NCBI GenBank assembly: GCA_017469355.1
Contig: JAFUGM010000058.1
Coordinates: 1 to 64,000, forward strand
Reading direction: 5' to 3'
Length of the DNA: 64,000 nucleotides
Origin: Solobacterium sp.
Lineage (GTDB): Bacteria; Bacillota_I; Bacilli_A; Erysipelotrichales; Erysipelotrichaceae
Made by a program: the position numbers and the translations under genes. The notes under the pieces were generated by a model. The model saw only the letters and a list, made by a program, of their open reading frames with translations, searched no databases and was not told where the DNA came from. Shown in pieces: positions 32,700 to 41,928 of the stretch (position 1 is the first letter of the stretch; every line of letters starts with the position of its first letter).

Positions 32700-35330
32700 A
32701 TGAAGAAGTTCTTCGCCGGAATTCTCAGTGTTCTGTTTGCAGTATCGGGTATGCATGCCAATGTGGCTGCGGAACCCGACGTGTTTGTGGTACAGGGAAG
32801 GGATACCCTGTTCAACGATGGATGGATGTTTCAACGGCTTGAGGCAGATGCTTCACCAACTGAGGTAACTCTGCCGCATGATTGGTCCATTCAGGAAGAC
32901 TACAGCACGGACTATGAAGCGGAAAGTGGGTTTCTTCCCGGTGGAAGTGCAATCTATACAAGAGAACTGGTTCTTCCAGAATCCCTGCAGGGGAAACGGG
33001 TCGTGCTGGAGTTTGAAGGAGTGTCAATGAATGCGGAAGTCTCTGTTAATGGACGACAGTTAGGAACGCATCCCTATGGCTACACTTCATTTGCGTTTGA
33101 TCTCACACAGGATCTCATCATGGATGGAATAACATCCAATCAGATTGAGGTGGCTGTGACGAATCAGATTCCTTCCAGCCGATGGTATTCGGGAAGCGGA
33201 ATCTATCGGGATGTTCATCTGATCGTTACCGATCCGGTTCATATTGAGCGGAATGGAATTACGATCGAAGCACCGGATCTTTCTTCTTCCTCTGGCCGTA
33301 CGGAACTGAAAGTGAAAGCAGTAAATCAATCGCAGACGGATTCCATTGTTTCCCTTCATACGACCGTCTTCGATCCTGAGGGACATCAGGTAAGTGAAGT
33401 GATGAGTGAGCCGATCCGTATGGATTCTGAACAGGAAACCGTGCTGCATCAGGAGGTCATGGTTGAAGAACCCAGACTCTGGAGTCTGAGTGATCCGGTA
33501 CGCTATCGGTTTGAAACAGAACTGGTAGAAGCGGATGGAACGGTTCTTGACCATGTGGAGACGTTGTTTGGATATCGCTATTTCAGCTTTGATTCAAATA
33601 CCGGCTTTTCTTTGAATGGGGAACCGGTCAAATTGAAAGGCGTCTGTCTTCATCATGATCTTGGGGCACTGGGGGCAGCGTCAGTCAAAGCCGCCTGGAG
33701 TTATCGGCTTGACCTGTTGCGTGAGATGGGAGTTAATGCGATTCGCATTGCCCATAACCCGGCAGATTCCACTCTGCTTGAACTCTGTGATGAAATGGGA
33801 ATCCTTGTGGTTGAGGAGGCGTTTGACACCTGGTCCAACAACAAGAACTACAACTGGAATGATTACGGGAGTATTTTTCTTGAAACGATAGAAAAGGACA
33901 ATGAAATTCTCGATGGACAGGCGGGAATGACCTGGGCAGAGTTTGACATTAAGGCGATGACTGCCCACTCCCTCAACCATCCGTCGGTCATTCTTTATTC
34001 CATCGGCAACGAAATTCTTGGGAATATCGGCGGAGATACCAGTGCATATCCTCTCTATGCGGAACAGTTAATTTCCTGGATTCAGGAGATCAGCGATTCT
34101 CGTCCGGTTACGATTGCAGATAATATGACTCTGAATGAAACAGAGATCCAGCTTGCGCTGGATTCGGCGGTAGATCAGGAAGGCGGTGTTGTCGGCTTGA
34201 ATTATGCGACGGCAGAATCGATGGATCATCTTCATGAAGTATATTCGGACTGGAAACTGTTTGGCAGTGAGACTGCCAGTGCCTATGGCTCAAGAAGTGA
34301 ATATGGAACTTCAGGCATTGATGAATCACGCCATCAGATTACCGCATATGATCGGGAGTCCGTCGAATGGGGAACCACGGCTTCCCAGGCATGGAAGGAA
34401 ACGATAGAACGGGATTATATCGCCGGAGAGTTTGTCTGGACAGGCTTTGATTATATTGGTGAGCCAGAGCCCTGGAATGGACTGGAACCTGGATCCGTTA
34501 CGGATGGAAGTCCTGCGCCCAACAGTTCCTACTTTGGAATTCTGGATACGGCAGGACTGAAGAAGGATAGTTATTATTTCTATCAGAGCCAGTGGCGGGA
34601 GGACATCACTGTTGCGCATATTCTTCCCGATTGGCAGGAAGGAAACCTGAAACGGAGCCTGCTTGGGAAGGTGGACGTAGATGTTTATACCAATGCGCCG
34701 GCGATCGAACTGTTTCTTAATGGTGCCTCGTTGGGGAGAAAGACAGCAGAAACACATGAGACACCTGCTGGGTATCAATACCAGACCTATGAAGGCGAAC
34801 TCGTTCCGCATTGGAAGGTTTCGTATCATGAAGGTACACTTGAAGTTGTCGCATATGATGAAGATGGAAGTGTACTGGAGGTGGACAGCGGCAGAACCCA
34901 GGTGCACTCTGCCGGAGATCCGGTATCGATTCTGTTGACGGCAGACCATGGCACCCTGCGGGATAAAACGGATGTGATCTATGTCAGAGCGGATCTTCTG
35001 GATTCCTCTGGAACCATTGTCAGCGCATCAGACAGGGAACTGGAGTTTCAGCTGAATGGGGCTGGAACGATTCTTGGGGCAGATAATGGTGACCCGACGG
35101 ACTGCCAGAGATATCAGGACACCGATGGGCATACCATTACCCAGAGGTCTTTTCATGGGTCTGCGGTAGTGTTGGTTGGCGGAACGAATGAAGCAGGAGA
35201 AGTCACCCTGCGTGTAAGCGGCGAAGGGTTAAGTGAAGCAGTGATTCATCTATCTGCGGGGAGGAAACGGTCCAATGGACTGTTTGCCCGCATGATCACT
35301 GCAGTACAACAGATGGGAGGACAACAATGA
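32700..35330 (+). CDS. Secreted glycoside hydrolase family 2 beta-galactosidase-like enzyme
   Basis: An 876-residue GH2 enzyme. A signal peptide (MKKFFAGILSVLFAVSG..., cleavage near residue 24) precedes the sugar-binding jelly roll with LPHDWSI. An Ig-like domain and the TIM barrel follow. The acid/base is Glu438 in SIGNEI and the nucleophile Glu524 in FGSETAS. C-terminal DUF4982-like and Ig-like domains complete it. There is no sortase motif, so it is probably secreted. No ribosome binding site precedes the ATG and the -10 box is only 6 bases away. Its stop overlaps the start of a ROK kinase gene. True substrate could be another beta-galactoside or a glucuronide. Confidence 0.92.
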   Translation: MKKFFAGILSVLFAVSGMHANVAAEPDVFVVQGRDTLFNDGWMFQRLEADASPTEVTLPHDWSIQEDYSTDYEAESGFLPGGSAIYTRELVLPESLQGKRVVLEFEGVSMNAEVSVNGRQLGTHPYGYTSFAFDLTQDLIMDGITSNQIEVAVTNQIPSSRWYSGSGIYRDVHLIVTDPVHIERNGITIEAPDLSSSSGRTELKVKAVNQSQTDSIVSLHTTVFDPEGHQVSEVMSEPIRMDSEQETVLHQEVMVEEPRLWSLSDPVRYRFETELVEADGTVLDHVETLFGYRYFSFDSNTGFSLNGEPVKLKGVCLHHDLGALGAASVKAAWSYRLDLLREMGVNAIRIAHNPADSTLLELCDEMGILVVEEAFDTWSNNKNYNWNDYGSIFLETIEKDNEILDGQAGMTWAEFDIKAMTAHSLNHPSVILYSIGNEILGNIGGDTSAYPLYAEQLISWIQEISDSRPVTIADNMTLNETEIQLALDSAVDQEGGVVGLNYATAESMDHLHEVYSDWKLFGSETASAYGSRSEYGTSGIDESRHQITAYDRESVEWGTTASQAWKETIERDYIAGEFVWTGFDYIGEPEPWNGLEPGSVTDGSPAPNSSYFGILDTAGLKKDSYYFYQSQWREDITVAHILPDWQEGNLKRSLLGKVDVDVYTNAPAIELFLNGASLGRKTAETHETPAGYQYQTYEGELVPHWKVSYHEGTLEVVAYDEDGSVLEVDSGRTQVHSAGDPVSILLTADHGTLRDKTDVIYVRADLLDSSGTIVSASDRELEFQLNGAGTILGADNGDPTDCQRYQDTDGHTITQRSFHGSAVVLVGGTNEAGEVTLRVSGEGLSEAVIHLSAGRKRSNGLFARMITAVQQMGGQQ

Positions 35331-36250
35331 ATTATCTGGTATTTGACTGGGGCGGAACATTTTTGAAGTATGCCATTATGAATGAAGAGACGGATATTCT
35401 GGAGAAGTCCAAAGTGCCTGCACCGTCAGTTGAAGCGTCGGTGGAGGAAATGCTGGAGCGGATTGATCCGATCGTAGAACAATATCGGGACAGCGTGCAG
35501 GGGATTGCGATTTCCATGCCGGGAATGTTGAATGACCGCAACGGTTATTGCCGTACCGCAGGCTCCCTTCGGTTTTTTACCGGAATTACGGTAGGAACAC
35601 TTCTCCATGAACGCTATCATCTGCCGGTTTCAGTCCAGAATGATGGGAAGAGTGCGGTGCTTGCGGAGCACTGGAAAGGGGCCTTACAGGGATGTAAAGA
35701 CTGCGCCGTGATCGTCATCGGAACTGGAATCGGAGGCGGAATCATACTGAATGATCGGCTGCTTGTCGGAAAAGATTTCTCCGCTGGTGAGTACAGTTTT
35801 CTGAATACCAATGATTCAATCACAGATTCCTGGGATGGATACTGGTGTCGGAATGGGCATACAGCTCTTGGGGAGTATGTCGCTTCCAAAACCGGAGAGT
35901 CCCCCGATACCTTGAATGGCATAGAGATCTTCCGCCGCATTCGGGAAGATGATGATCCGATTGCCAAAGAGGCACTGCGCCATCTGACGGATGCCTATGC
36001 GGTGCAGATCTACAACCTTGCGATCCTGCTTGATCTTGAGCGGATCGCTATTGGCGGAGGAATTTCGGAAGATCCGCTTTTGATGGAATACCTGTATGAC
36101 AGTATCCGTAAGATGCGGTCGAATCTGCCTTTTGAGGTCTACAGTGAACTGTTGCCGGAGGCAGAAGTGGTCGTATGCCGGTATCACAACGATGCCAATC
36201 TGATTGGCGCACTGTATCATCACCTGTATGGGGAATGGGAGAACCGATAG
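35327..36250 (+). CDS. ROK-family sugar kinase
   Basis: A 307-residue ROK protein without a DNA-binding domain, so a kinase rather than a repressor. The phosphate-binding loop DWGGTFLKYAI is at the start, the catalytic Asp is in VQNDGK, and GTGIGGGI follows. The usual ROK zinc motif CxCGxxGC is degraded (WCRNGHTALGEY). It probably phosphorylates a hexose released by the GH2 enzyme, whose stop codon overlaps its ATG. A GGGAGGACAAC site precedes the start. Confidence 0.9.
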   Translation: MNYLVFDWGGTFLKYAIMNEETDILEKSKVPAPSVEASVEEMLERIDPIVEQYRDSVQGIAISMPGMLNDRNGYCRTAGSLRFFTGITVGTLLHERYHLPVSVQNDGKSAVLAEHWKGALQGCKDCAVIVIGTGIGGGIILNDRLLVGKDFSAGEYSFLNTNDSITDSWDGYWCRNGHTALGEYVASKTGESPDTLNGIEIFRRIREDDDPIAKEALRHLTDAYAVQIYNLAILLDLERIAIGGGISEDPLLMEYLYDSIRKMRSNLPFEVYSELLPEAEVVVCRYHNDANLIGALYHHLYGEWENR

Positions 36251-36254
36251 TTTC

Positions 36255-36938
36255 ATGGAAGTATTGATCGGAGGAAGAAATCTCCCGGTCGCGATTACCC
36301 GCAGGAGGGTGAAGAATATCACCCTGCGCATCGGAGCAGATGGAGAGATACGCATTACCTGTCCTCCATGGGCAAACGACAGCGAGATTCAGAAGCTGAT
36401 CTATGCCAATGAAGCCTGGATTCTGGAACAGCAGCTGCGCCGGCAGCGGGAGAAGGAACTCAACCGGGAAGGGGTCAATGGCCCGGTGCTGTATTGGCTG
36501 GGAGAAAAGAAGTATGTGCGGTATGAAGCAGCCGCCAGAGACAGTTTTACGATTGATGGCGATATCGCAACCTTCTACCTGAAGGAAGAAACGGATCAGC
36601 GGATTGAAACAACATTCCGTAACGCCGCAAACCGCACGATTCTTTCCATGGCAGAAGAAAGCAGAGAAGACTGGGATGCATGGATCTGCACTGCCAATGG
36701 AATTGAACCTCCGGAAATCCATGTTCGCTATATGACCAGCCGGTGGGGTGTATGTTATCCATCCAAACATAAAATCACCCTGAGCACGCGACTCATTCAC
36801 TATCCAAGAGAATGTTTTGAATATGTATTACTTCATGAATATGCCCATTTTCTGGTACAGAACCATTCCCCGGCATTTTATGATGTCGTGGCCACCTATA
36901 TGCCAGACTATAAACAATGGCGTAAGATGTTGAAGTAG
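36255..36938 (+). CDS. YgjP-like (DUF45/WLM-type) metallopeptidase
   Basis: A 227-residue member of the YgjP/SprT-like metal-dependent hydrolases. The zinc motif is LLHEYAHFL (H194, E195, H198), preceded by RWGVCYPSKHKITLS, the family's SxWGxC signature. The physiological substrate of the family is not known. The start at 36255 gives the usual N-terminal beta-strand; a GGGAGAA lies a little far upstream. It is 4 bases after the ROK gene and 14 before mscS, so all may share one message. Confidence 0.88.
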   Translation: MEVLIGGRNLPVAITRRRVKNITLRIGADGEIRITCPPWANDSEIQKLIYANEAWILEQQLRRQREKELNREGVNGPVLYWLGEKKYVRYEAAARDSFTIDGDIATFYLKEETDQRIETTFRNAANRTILSMAEESREDWDAWICTANGIEPPEIHVRYMTSRWGVCYPSKHKITLSTRLIHYPRECFEYVLLHEYAHFLVQNHSPAFYDVVATYMPDYKQWRKMLK

Positions 36939-36952
36939 TTAGGAGGGAGACG

Positions 36953-37813
36953 ATGTACGATATCCTGAACTTTGGGGCAACCTATTTCGAAGATGGATTG
37001 ATTATTTTTGCGGTGAAGGCACTGCTTCTGTTTGTCTTCGGAAAAATCATCACCGGTATTCTGCGGAAGTCACTGCAGAAGGAGACGGTGATTACCACCG
37101 ATACCGCAAAGACACCGGTCTATTTCATCGGCCGGGTGATGATTGCGGTGGTATGGATCGCGATTGTCTTCCTGATCCTCAGCGGAGTAAAACCGCTCTC
37201 CGGCATTGGAAAGGCTGCGCTTGGGGCAACATCCATTCTGGCTGTGATTGTTGGACTTGCGGCACAGGAAGCCTTTGGGAACTTCGTTGCGGGGTTCTTT
37301 CTGGCGTTATATCAGCCGTTTCGTCTGGGAGATATCATTACCTTGACCGGGGAAGGGATTACCGGAACGGTAGTGGAACTGAACATGCGTCATACCGTCA
37401 TTCGCACGTATGACGGGAGTTATGTCGTAGTCCCAAACTCCAAGATGAACTCGGCGATTATTGAAAACCGCCGAACCGGAGATAAGTTTCCTTCCCGTGA
37501 GATTGTGCTTTCCGTTGCCTATGATTCGGATCTGGATCTGGTCCGGGATGTGATCGTTAAAACCGTATCTTCCATGCCGGGATTTATTGATCAAAGGACA
37601 CCAGAGGAGGTAGCGGCGGGAACGCCTGCGGTGAATGTGTTCTTTACCGATTTTCTGGACTCCGGAATCGAGGTGCGGTTCCGTATCTATGCGGAACTTC
37701 CAACCAAGCTGTATTCGTATGGCAGTTCCGTGCGGGAAGCACTCATGATTGCGTTCCGGGAAAACGGCATCACCATTCCATTTCCGACCAGGACCGTGGA
37801 AGTGCTTCATTGA
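36953..37813 (+). CDS. mscS: Small-conductance mechanosensitive channel MscS
   Basis: A 286-residue MscS channel. Three N-terminal membrane helices end in the Ala/Gly-rich pore helix around GLAAQEAFGNFVAGF, followed by the beta domain (PFRLGDIITL, GTVVELNMRHTVIRTYDG, VPNSKM) and the cytosolic cage with a C-terminal ITIPFPTRTVEV. It opens under membrane tension to release solutes on osmotic downshock. The ATG follows TTAGGAGGGAG. Confidence 0.95.
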   Translation: MYDILNFGATYFEDGLIIFAVKALLLFVFGKIITGILRKSLQKETVITTDTAKTPVYFIGRVMIAVVWIAIVFLILSGVKPLSGIGKAALGATSILAVIVGLAAQEAFGNFVAGFFLALYQPFRLGDIITLTGEGITGTVVELNMRHTVIRTYDGSYVVVPNSKMNSAIIENRRTGDKFPSREIVLSVAYDSDLDLVRDVIVKTVSSMPGFIDQRTPEEVAAGTPAVNVFFTDFLDSGIEVRFRIYAELPTKLYSYGSSVREALMIAFRENGITIPFPTRTVEVLH

Positions 37814-37873
37814 AAAAGTTTCATGAATCCTTCCGTATTTCAGGAATCTTTCATAAAATCCCATGTATTTTGA

Positions 37874-37901
37874 TTGAAGATTTCGGGGGATACGGTAAAA
37901 T
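37874..37901 (+). promoter_or_regulatory. Promoter before the small ORF and ankyrin gene
   Basis: TTGAAG (37874-37879) and TAAAAT (37896-37901), spaced by 16 bases; the start would be near 37908. Confidence 0.6.
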
Positions 37902-37944
37902 AGACTCAGAAGTAATTTTCGGATTAGAACGGAGTGAATCTATC

Positions 37945-38046
37945 ATGAACTACGCTGATAACTTACGTCCTTTTTCTGCACAGCGCGAAAGCGAAGGAGC
38001 TGTTATTTTCGGCGGGGTTGTGGATTCAAAAAAGATGGCTTTTTAG
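37945..38046 (+). CDS. 33-residue small ORF, possible leader peptide
   Basis: An ATG at 37945 behind AACGGAGTG opens 33 codons (MNYADNLRPFSAQRESEG..., ending SKKMAF). It has its own promoter, and its stop codon lies at the base of a terminator hairpin, so the transcript may be a stand-alone small mRNA or an attenuator leader for the ankyrin/EF-G genes. No family is recognised. A regulatory role is only a possibility. Confidence 0.4.
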   Translation: MNYADNLRPFSAQRESEGAVIFGGVVDSKKMAF

Positions 38047-38072
38047 ATGGAACGTATGTGTCCATCTTTTTT
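38045..38072 (+). terminator. Terminator between the small ORF and the ankyrin gene
   Basis: AGATGGA (38045-38051) pairs with TCCATCT (38061-38067), followed by TTTTT. It lies 40 bases before the ankyrin ATG and could attenuate that gene. Confidence 0.8.
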
Positions 38073-38111
38073 GTTCTACCGTTTCAAAGAATATTAAGGA
38101 GGTTACATTTT

Positions 38112-38780
38112 ATGGATCAGATCAATCAGGAATTCTTTGATGCAGCGGCAAGAGGGGACTTCGATAAAGTCTGCTCGATGGTTTCCAAGGGGGCCAACGT
38201 CAACGTCGCAAACGGCGACGGCCGGACAGCTCTGATGCGGAGCGCGAAGCGGGGATATGAGGATATCGTTCGCTTCCTTCTCGACAATGGCGCAAGCACA
38301 CGGGCAAGAGATAAGAATAATAAAACCGCTATGATGGGTGCCGCAAAGAAGGGACATCTCGCCATCTGCAAAATGCTGGAACATGCAGGTGCTGATGTCA
38401 ACGCACATGATAATAAGGGCCGTACTTCCCTGATGCGTGCCGCATTGCTTGGCGAGCGGGAAGTTGTAGATTACCTCATTGCCAAGGGTGCTGATGTCAA
38501 TGCGAAAGATGAGCAGGGCCGTACAGCATTAATGGAAGCGGTCAATGCATATAAGGCGGATATCATCAAGCACCTGGTAGAAGCAGGCGCAGATATCAAT
38601 GCCGCGGATAATAAGGGCTGCACAGCGCTTATGCGTGCGGCATACATTGGCTATCCGGAACTTGTCACCTTCCTTCTTGGACATGGCGCAGACAAGGATA
38701 AGACAGACTATGACGGAAATATGGCAATCCATTATGTTCGTAAGGAATGCCTCGCTGATCTCAAGGACATTCTGAAATAA
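38112..38780 (+). CDS. Ankyrin repeat protein
   Basis: A 222-residue protein made almost wholly of about six 33-residue ankyrin repeats, with repeated GRTALM.A, GADVNAKD-type turns. There is no signal peptide or membrane segment, so it is probably a cytosolic protein-binding scaffold. The ATG at 38112 follows TTAAGGAGG. The EF-G paralogue begins 18 bases after its stop, so the two are very likely co-expressed. Its partner is unknown. Confidence 0.92.
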   Translation: MDQINQEFFDAAARGDFDKVCSMVSKGANVNVANGDGRTALMRSAKRGYEDIVRFLLDNGASTRARDKNNKTAMMGAAKKGHLAICKMLEHAGADVNAHDNKGRTSLMRAALLGEREVVDYLIAKGADVNAKDEQGRTALMEAVNAYKADIIKHLVEAGADINAADNKGCTALMRAAYIGYPELVTFLLGHGADKDKTDYDGNMAIHYVRKECLADLKDILK

Positions 38781-38798
38781 GAGGGAGAAGATAACATT

Positions 38799-40871
38799 AT
38801 GAAAGACTATACAGCCAATCAGGTACGCAACGTCACCGTCCTTGGACATTCCGGTGCTGGTAAATCCACACTGATTGAGGCATGTCTCTACTTCAACAAG
38901 CAGATCGACAAGTTTGGAAAGAGCGGAGATGGCACTACTTATCTGAACTTTGATGCGGAAGAGGGAAAGCGCGGCTTATCCGTCTATGCGCATCTGGCTC
39001 CGGTAGAGTGGAAGGGAAAGAAAATCAACTTCATCGATACACCGGGCTACATGGATTATGAAGGGGAAGAAGTTACCGGTCTTACCGTCGGCGACAATGC
39101 ATTAATCGTCGTTGATGGAAAGGAAGGCGTTGAGCCTGGTACAGAGCGTGCCTGGAAGGAAGCGGTCAGCCGCCGCAAGCTCCCGACCATCTTCTTCGTC
39201 AACAAGATGGATGATCCAAATGCGCACTTTGACGAGGCACTGGAAGAACTCCGTGATAAGTTCGGAAAATCCGTAATTCCGTTTGAGATGCCGATCGTAG
39301 AAAACGGCAAATCCGTCGGTTCTGTCAATATTCTTCGTAAGAAGGCATGGTATCACAACAACCGTGAAGAAGCGCAGGAAGTTCCTGCAGCACTTGCGGA
39401 TAAGGTTGAAGAATACTATGCGGAAATCGCTGAAGCGATCGCAATGACCGATGATGAACTGATGGAGAAATTCTTCGGTGGAGAAGAATTTGATATGCAT
39501 GAGATCGCCAAGGGACTCCGTATCGGTGTGCGCTCTGGTGACATTCGTCCGGTATACTGCGGTACCGCAACCGAACAGATCGGTATTGAACGTATCATGG
39601 ATCTGATTACGGAGTACTTCCCGTCCTATGCGGAAAAGGGACATGTCACCGCAATTGGTGCCAAGGGCAATACCATCGACATGGAAACCAATGAAAACGA
39701 AGCGATGTCTGCCTTTGTCTTCAAGACCGTCATTGACCCGTTTGTTGGAAAGATTTCCTACCTCAAGGTCATGTCCGGTGTCCTGAATTCGGACTCTCAG
39801 ATCTATAACAGCGTCAAGGAAGTCAACGAAAAGGTTTCTCAGGTTTATGTCATCAACGGTAAGTTCCAGAATGGTGTCGGAAAACTGTTCACCGGTGATA
39901 TCGGCGCGGTAGTAAAACTCCAGAACACTCAGACCAACGATACCCTCTGCACCAGTGCGAAAGTTGTTCATTATGAACCGATCGATTTCCCGAAACCGAT
40001 GCTGGGATATGCGATCTGGCCGAAGACCAAGGCAGATGAAGACAAGATGTCCGTTGGTATCAAGAACATGTGTGAAGAAGATCATACCATCCGTCTTGAT
40101 AAGAATGCGGAAACACACGAGCAGGTACTCTATTCCCTCGGTGACCAGCATACCGATCTGATCGTTTCCAAGCTGAAGTCCAAGTACAAGGTAGAAGTTA
40201 CTACAACGGTTCCTACCGTTCAGTATCGTGAGACGATCCGCGGTAAGGCAGAAGCTCAGGGTAAATACAAGAAGCAGAACGGCGGCGCCGGTCAGTATGG
40301 TGACGTCTGGGTACGCTTTGAGCCGACTGACAGCGAAGACATGGTCTTTGCGGAAGAAGTATTCGGTGGTGCTGTACCGAAGCAGTACTTCCCTCCTACA
40401 GAGCAGGGACTCCGTGACTGCATGAACAAGGGTGTTCTTGCGGGATTCAAGGTTGTCGGTGTAAAGGCGACGCTGTACGATGGATCCTACCATCCGGTAG
40501 ACTCCAAGGAAGTCGCGTTCAAGGAAGCAGCGCGTCTTGCGTATAACGCTGCGATGCCTAAGGCAAATCCGGTGCTCCTTGAGCCGATCGGAAAGGTTAC
40601 CATCACTGCTCCGGAAGAATATACCGGTACACTGATGGGTGACGTAACCAAGCGCAGAGGTCTCATTCTGGATATGCAGATGAACGCAGATAACGAGCAG
40701 GTCATCGTCGCAGAAGCTCCGATGTCTGAGATTCTGACCTACGCTAACGATCTTCGTTCCATGACACAGGGACGCGGTAAATATGTCGTAGAGTTCGACC
40801 GTTATCAGGCAGCTCCGAAAGAAGTTGCGGATAAGGTTATCGCCGCTGCCAAGGCTAAGGCAGAAGCCTGA
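38799..40871 (+). CDS. Elongation factor G-like translational GTPase (paralogue)
   Basis: A 690-residue EF-G family GTPase with all five domains by length. The P-loop reads GHSGAGKST (16-24) rather than the AHIDAGKT of canonical FusA. G3 is DTPG, G4 NKMD. Domain IV and V signatures are present (NGGAGQYGDVWVRFEP, GYE/TITAPEEYTGTLMGDVTKRRG). This divergent P-loop marks the FusA2/EF-G-like group found beside true FusA in many Bacillota, whose role is not settled. No rpsL/rpsG/tuf genes accompany it; instead an ankyrin gene precedes it. A terminator follows. Confidence 0.9.
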   Translation: MKDYTANQVRNVTVLGHSGAGKSTLIEACLYFNKQIDKFGKSGDGTTYLNFDAEEGKRGLSVYAHLAPVEWKGKKINFIDTPGYMDYEGEEVTGLTVGDNALIVVDGKEGVEPGTERAWKEAVSRRKLPTIFFVNKMDDPNAHFDEALEELRDKFGKSVIPFEMPIVENGKSVGSVNILRKKAWYHNNREEAQEVPAALADKVEEYYAEIAEAIAMTDDELMEKFFGGEEFDMHEIAKGLRIGVRSGDIRPVYCGTATEQIGIERIMDLITEYFPSYAEKGHVTAIGAKGNTIDMETNENEAMSAFVFKTVIDPFVGKISYLKVMSGVLNSDSQIYNSVKEVNEKVSQVYVINGKFQNGVGKLFTGDIGAVVKLQNTQTNDTLCTSAKVVHYEPIDFPKPMLGYAIWPKTKADEDKMSVGIKNMCEEDHTIRLDKNAETHEQVLYSLGDQHTDLIVSKLKSKYKVEVTTTVPTVQYRETIRGKAEAQGKYKKQNGGAGQYGDVWVRFEPTDSEDMVFAEEVFGGAVPKQYFPPTEQGLRDCMNKGVLAGFKVVGVKATLYDGSYHPVDSKEVAFKEAARLAYNAAMPKANPVLLEPIGKVTITAPEEYTGTLMGDVTKRRGLILDMQMNADNEQVIVAEAPMSEILTYANDLRSMTQGRGKYVVEFDRYQAAPKEVADKVIAAAKAKAEA

Positions 40872-40884
40872 TTGATTCAGTTTC

Positions 40885-40917
40885 AAGGAAGGGGAAATCG
40901 ATCTCCTTCCTTTCTTT
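40885..40917 (+). terminator. Terminator of the EF-G-like gene
   Basis: AAGGAAGG and CCTTCCTT pair, extended inward by GGGA/TCTCC-type pairs, then TCTTTTG. Confidence 0.82.
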
Positions 40918-40977
40918 TGTATTCGGATCTGCTGTTATATAATGTTTACGTTTTAACAGAGTTGTGCAGGAAGATTC

Positions 40978-41907
40978 ATGAGTATGAAAAACCCTGTAGT
41001 CATCACGACGAAACAGGCAAAAAAGCAGGTGAACCACTTTGGCAGAGCCCTGCTTCTATATATACTGCTGTTCATGGCGCTGCGTTACGGAATGCCTTAT
41101 ATTTCCGAATACGCTCCTTTTATGCTGTTTGGAATGGACCCAGAGCTTGCGATGCTGGTTTATTCCAGTGTTCTGATGTTGTTTCTGGCATTGATTCCGT
41201 TTAATATTGCGTCCTTATTTCTGAAGCTGAATATCCGGGATTATCTGAAGAATCCGCGGCTTCGCTCGGATCGGGTATTTGCGTTAAACTGCATTGGTAT
41301 CGTGATAACACTCACGGTGACCTCGATGTCGACACTGTTCTATTTTTTCTTTCATACCCAGGGAACCGCATATTCGTTTCTTGGCAACTTTTCAACCAAT
41401 GAAGCGATATATAAGAATCTTGCGTATTTTGTCTTCTTTGTGATCGTCAAACCAATCTGCGATGAATATATCTTCCGGGGAATCATTCAGCGTCAGTTAG
41501 GACATTACGGACGATATTTTGGTGTACTTGGCTCTACCGTGCTGTATGCCATTGCGCAGACGAATCTGGTTGATGCGGTACCGGGATTTGCGCTTGGATG
41601 GTTTCTGGCACTGATTACGCTTCGCTATCATTCCATCCGTCCTGCCATTCAGGTTCATATGGCAGTATCATTGGTTCTGTTTGCGCTGAATGTGATACCG
41701 GGTAATTATCTCTGGGTGGTCACGGTTGTTATCCTGCTTATCTATATCCTGGCGGGGCTCTTCCTGTTCCAGAAACGGGTAGATACTGGTATGGTGCGAT
41801 ATGGCGCAACCGAGTGGAAGCTCTGGAAGATTCTTCTTACCAGTCTTTCTATTGTGATGTGCATCGCATTATTTATCGTCAATGTCGTATTGTCATTACA
41901 GATATGA
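40978..41907 (+). CDS. CPBP/Abi-family membrane protein with degenerate catalytic motifs
   Basis: A 309-residue polytopic protein of the CPBP (CAAX protease and bacteriocin-processing) family. The first motif is DEYIFRG, with Asp for the first Glu of EExxxR. The second motif, normally FxxxH, reads YAIAQTN without a histidine. The third keeps a histidine in QVHMAV. It may therefore lack protease activity. Eight or so hydrophobic segments are visible. A TATAAT stands upstream of the ATG at 40978; the terminator overlaps its stop. Confidence 0.8.
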   Translation: MSMKNPVVITTKQAKKQVNHFGRALLLYILLFMALRYGMPYISEYAPFMLFGMDPELAMLVYSSVLMLFLALIPFNIASLFLKLNIRDYLKNPRLRSDRVFALNCIGIVITLTVTSMSTLFYFFFHTQGTAYSFLGNFSTNEAIYKNLAYFVFFVIVKPICDEYIFRGIIQRQLGHYGRYFGVLGSTVLYAIAQTNLVDAVPGFALGWFLALITLRYHSIRPAIQVHMAVSLVLFALNVIPGNYLWVVTVVILLIYILAGLFLFQKRVDTGMVRYGATEWKLWKILLTSLSIVMCIALFIVNVVLSLQI

Positions 41908-41928
41908 GCTTCGCTTGTATCTGTTTTT
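41898..41928 (+). terminator. Terminator overlapping the CPBP gene stop
   Basis: ACAGATA (41898-41904) pairs with TATCTGT (41918-41924), followed by a T run. Confidence 0.8.

Noticed and set aside
36255-36938. SprT/M48 protease involved in DNA repair
   Set aside because: The HExxH and WGxC pattern fits the YgjP-like group better, and no repair gene is adjacent.
39102-40886. 594-codon open frame on the minus strand
   Set aside because: It is antisense to the EF-G-like gene, has no recognisable protein features and arises from codon bias on the plus strand.
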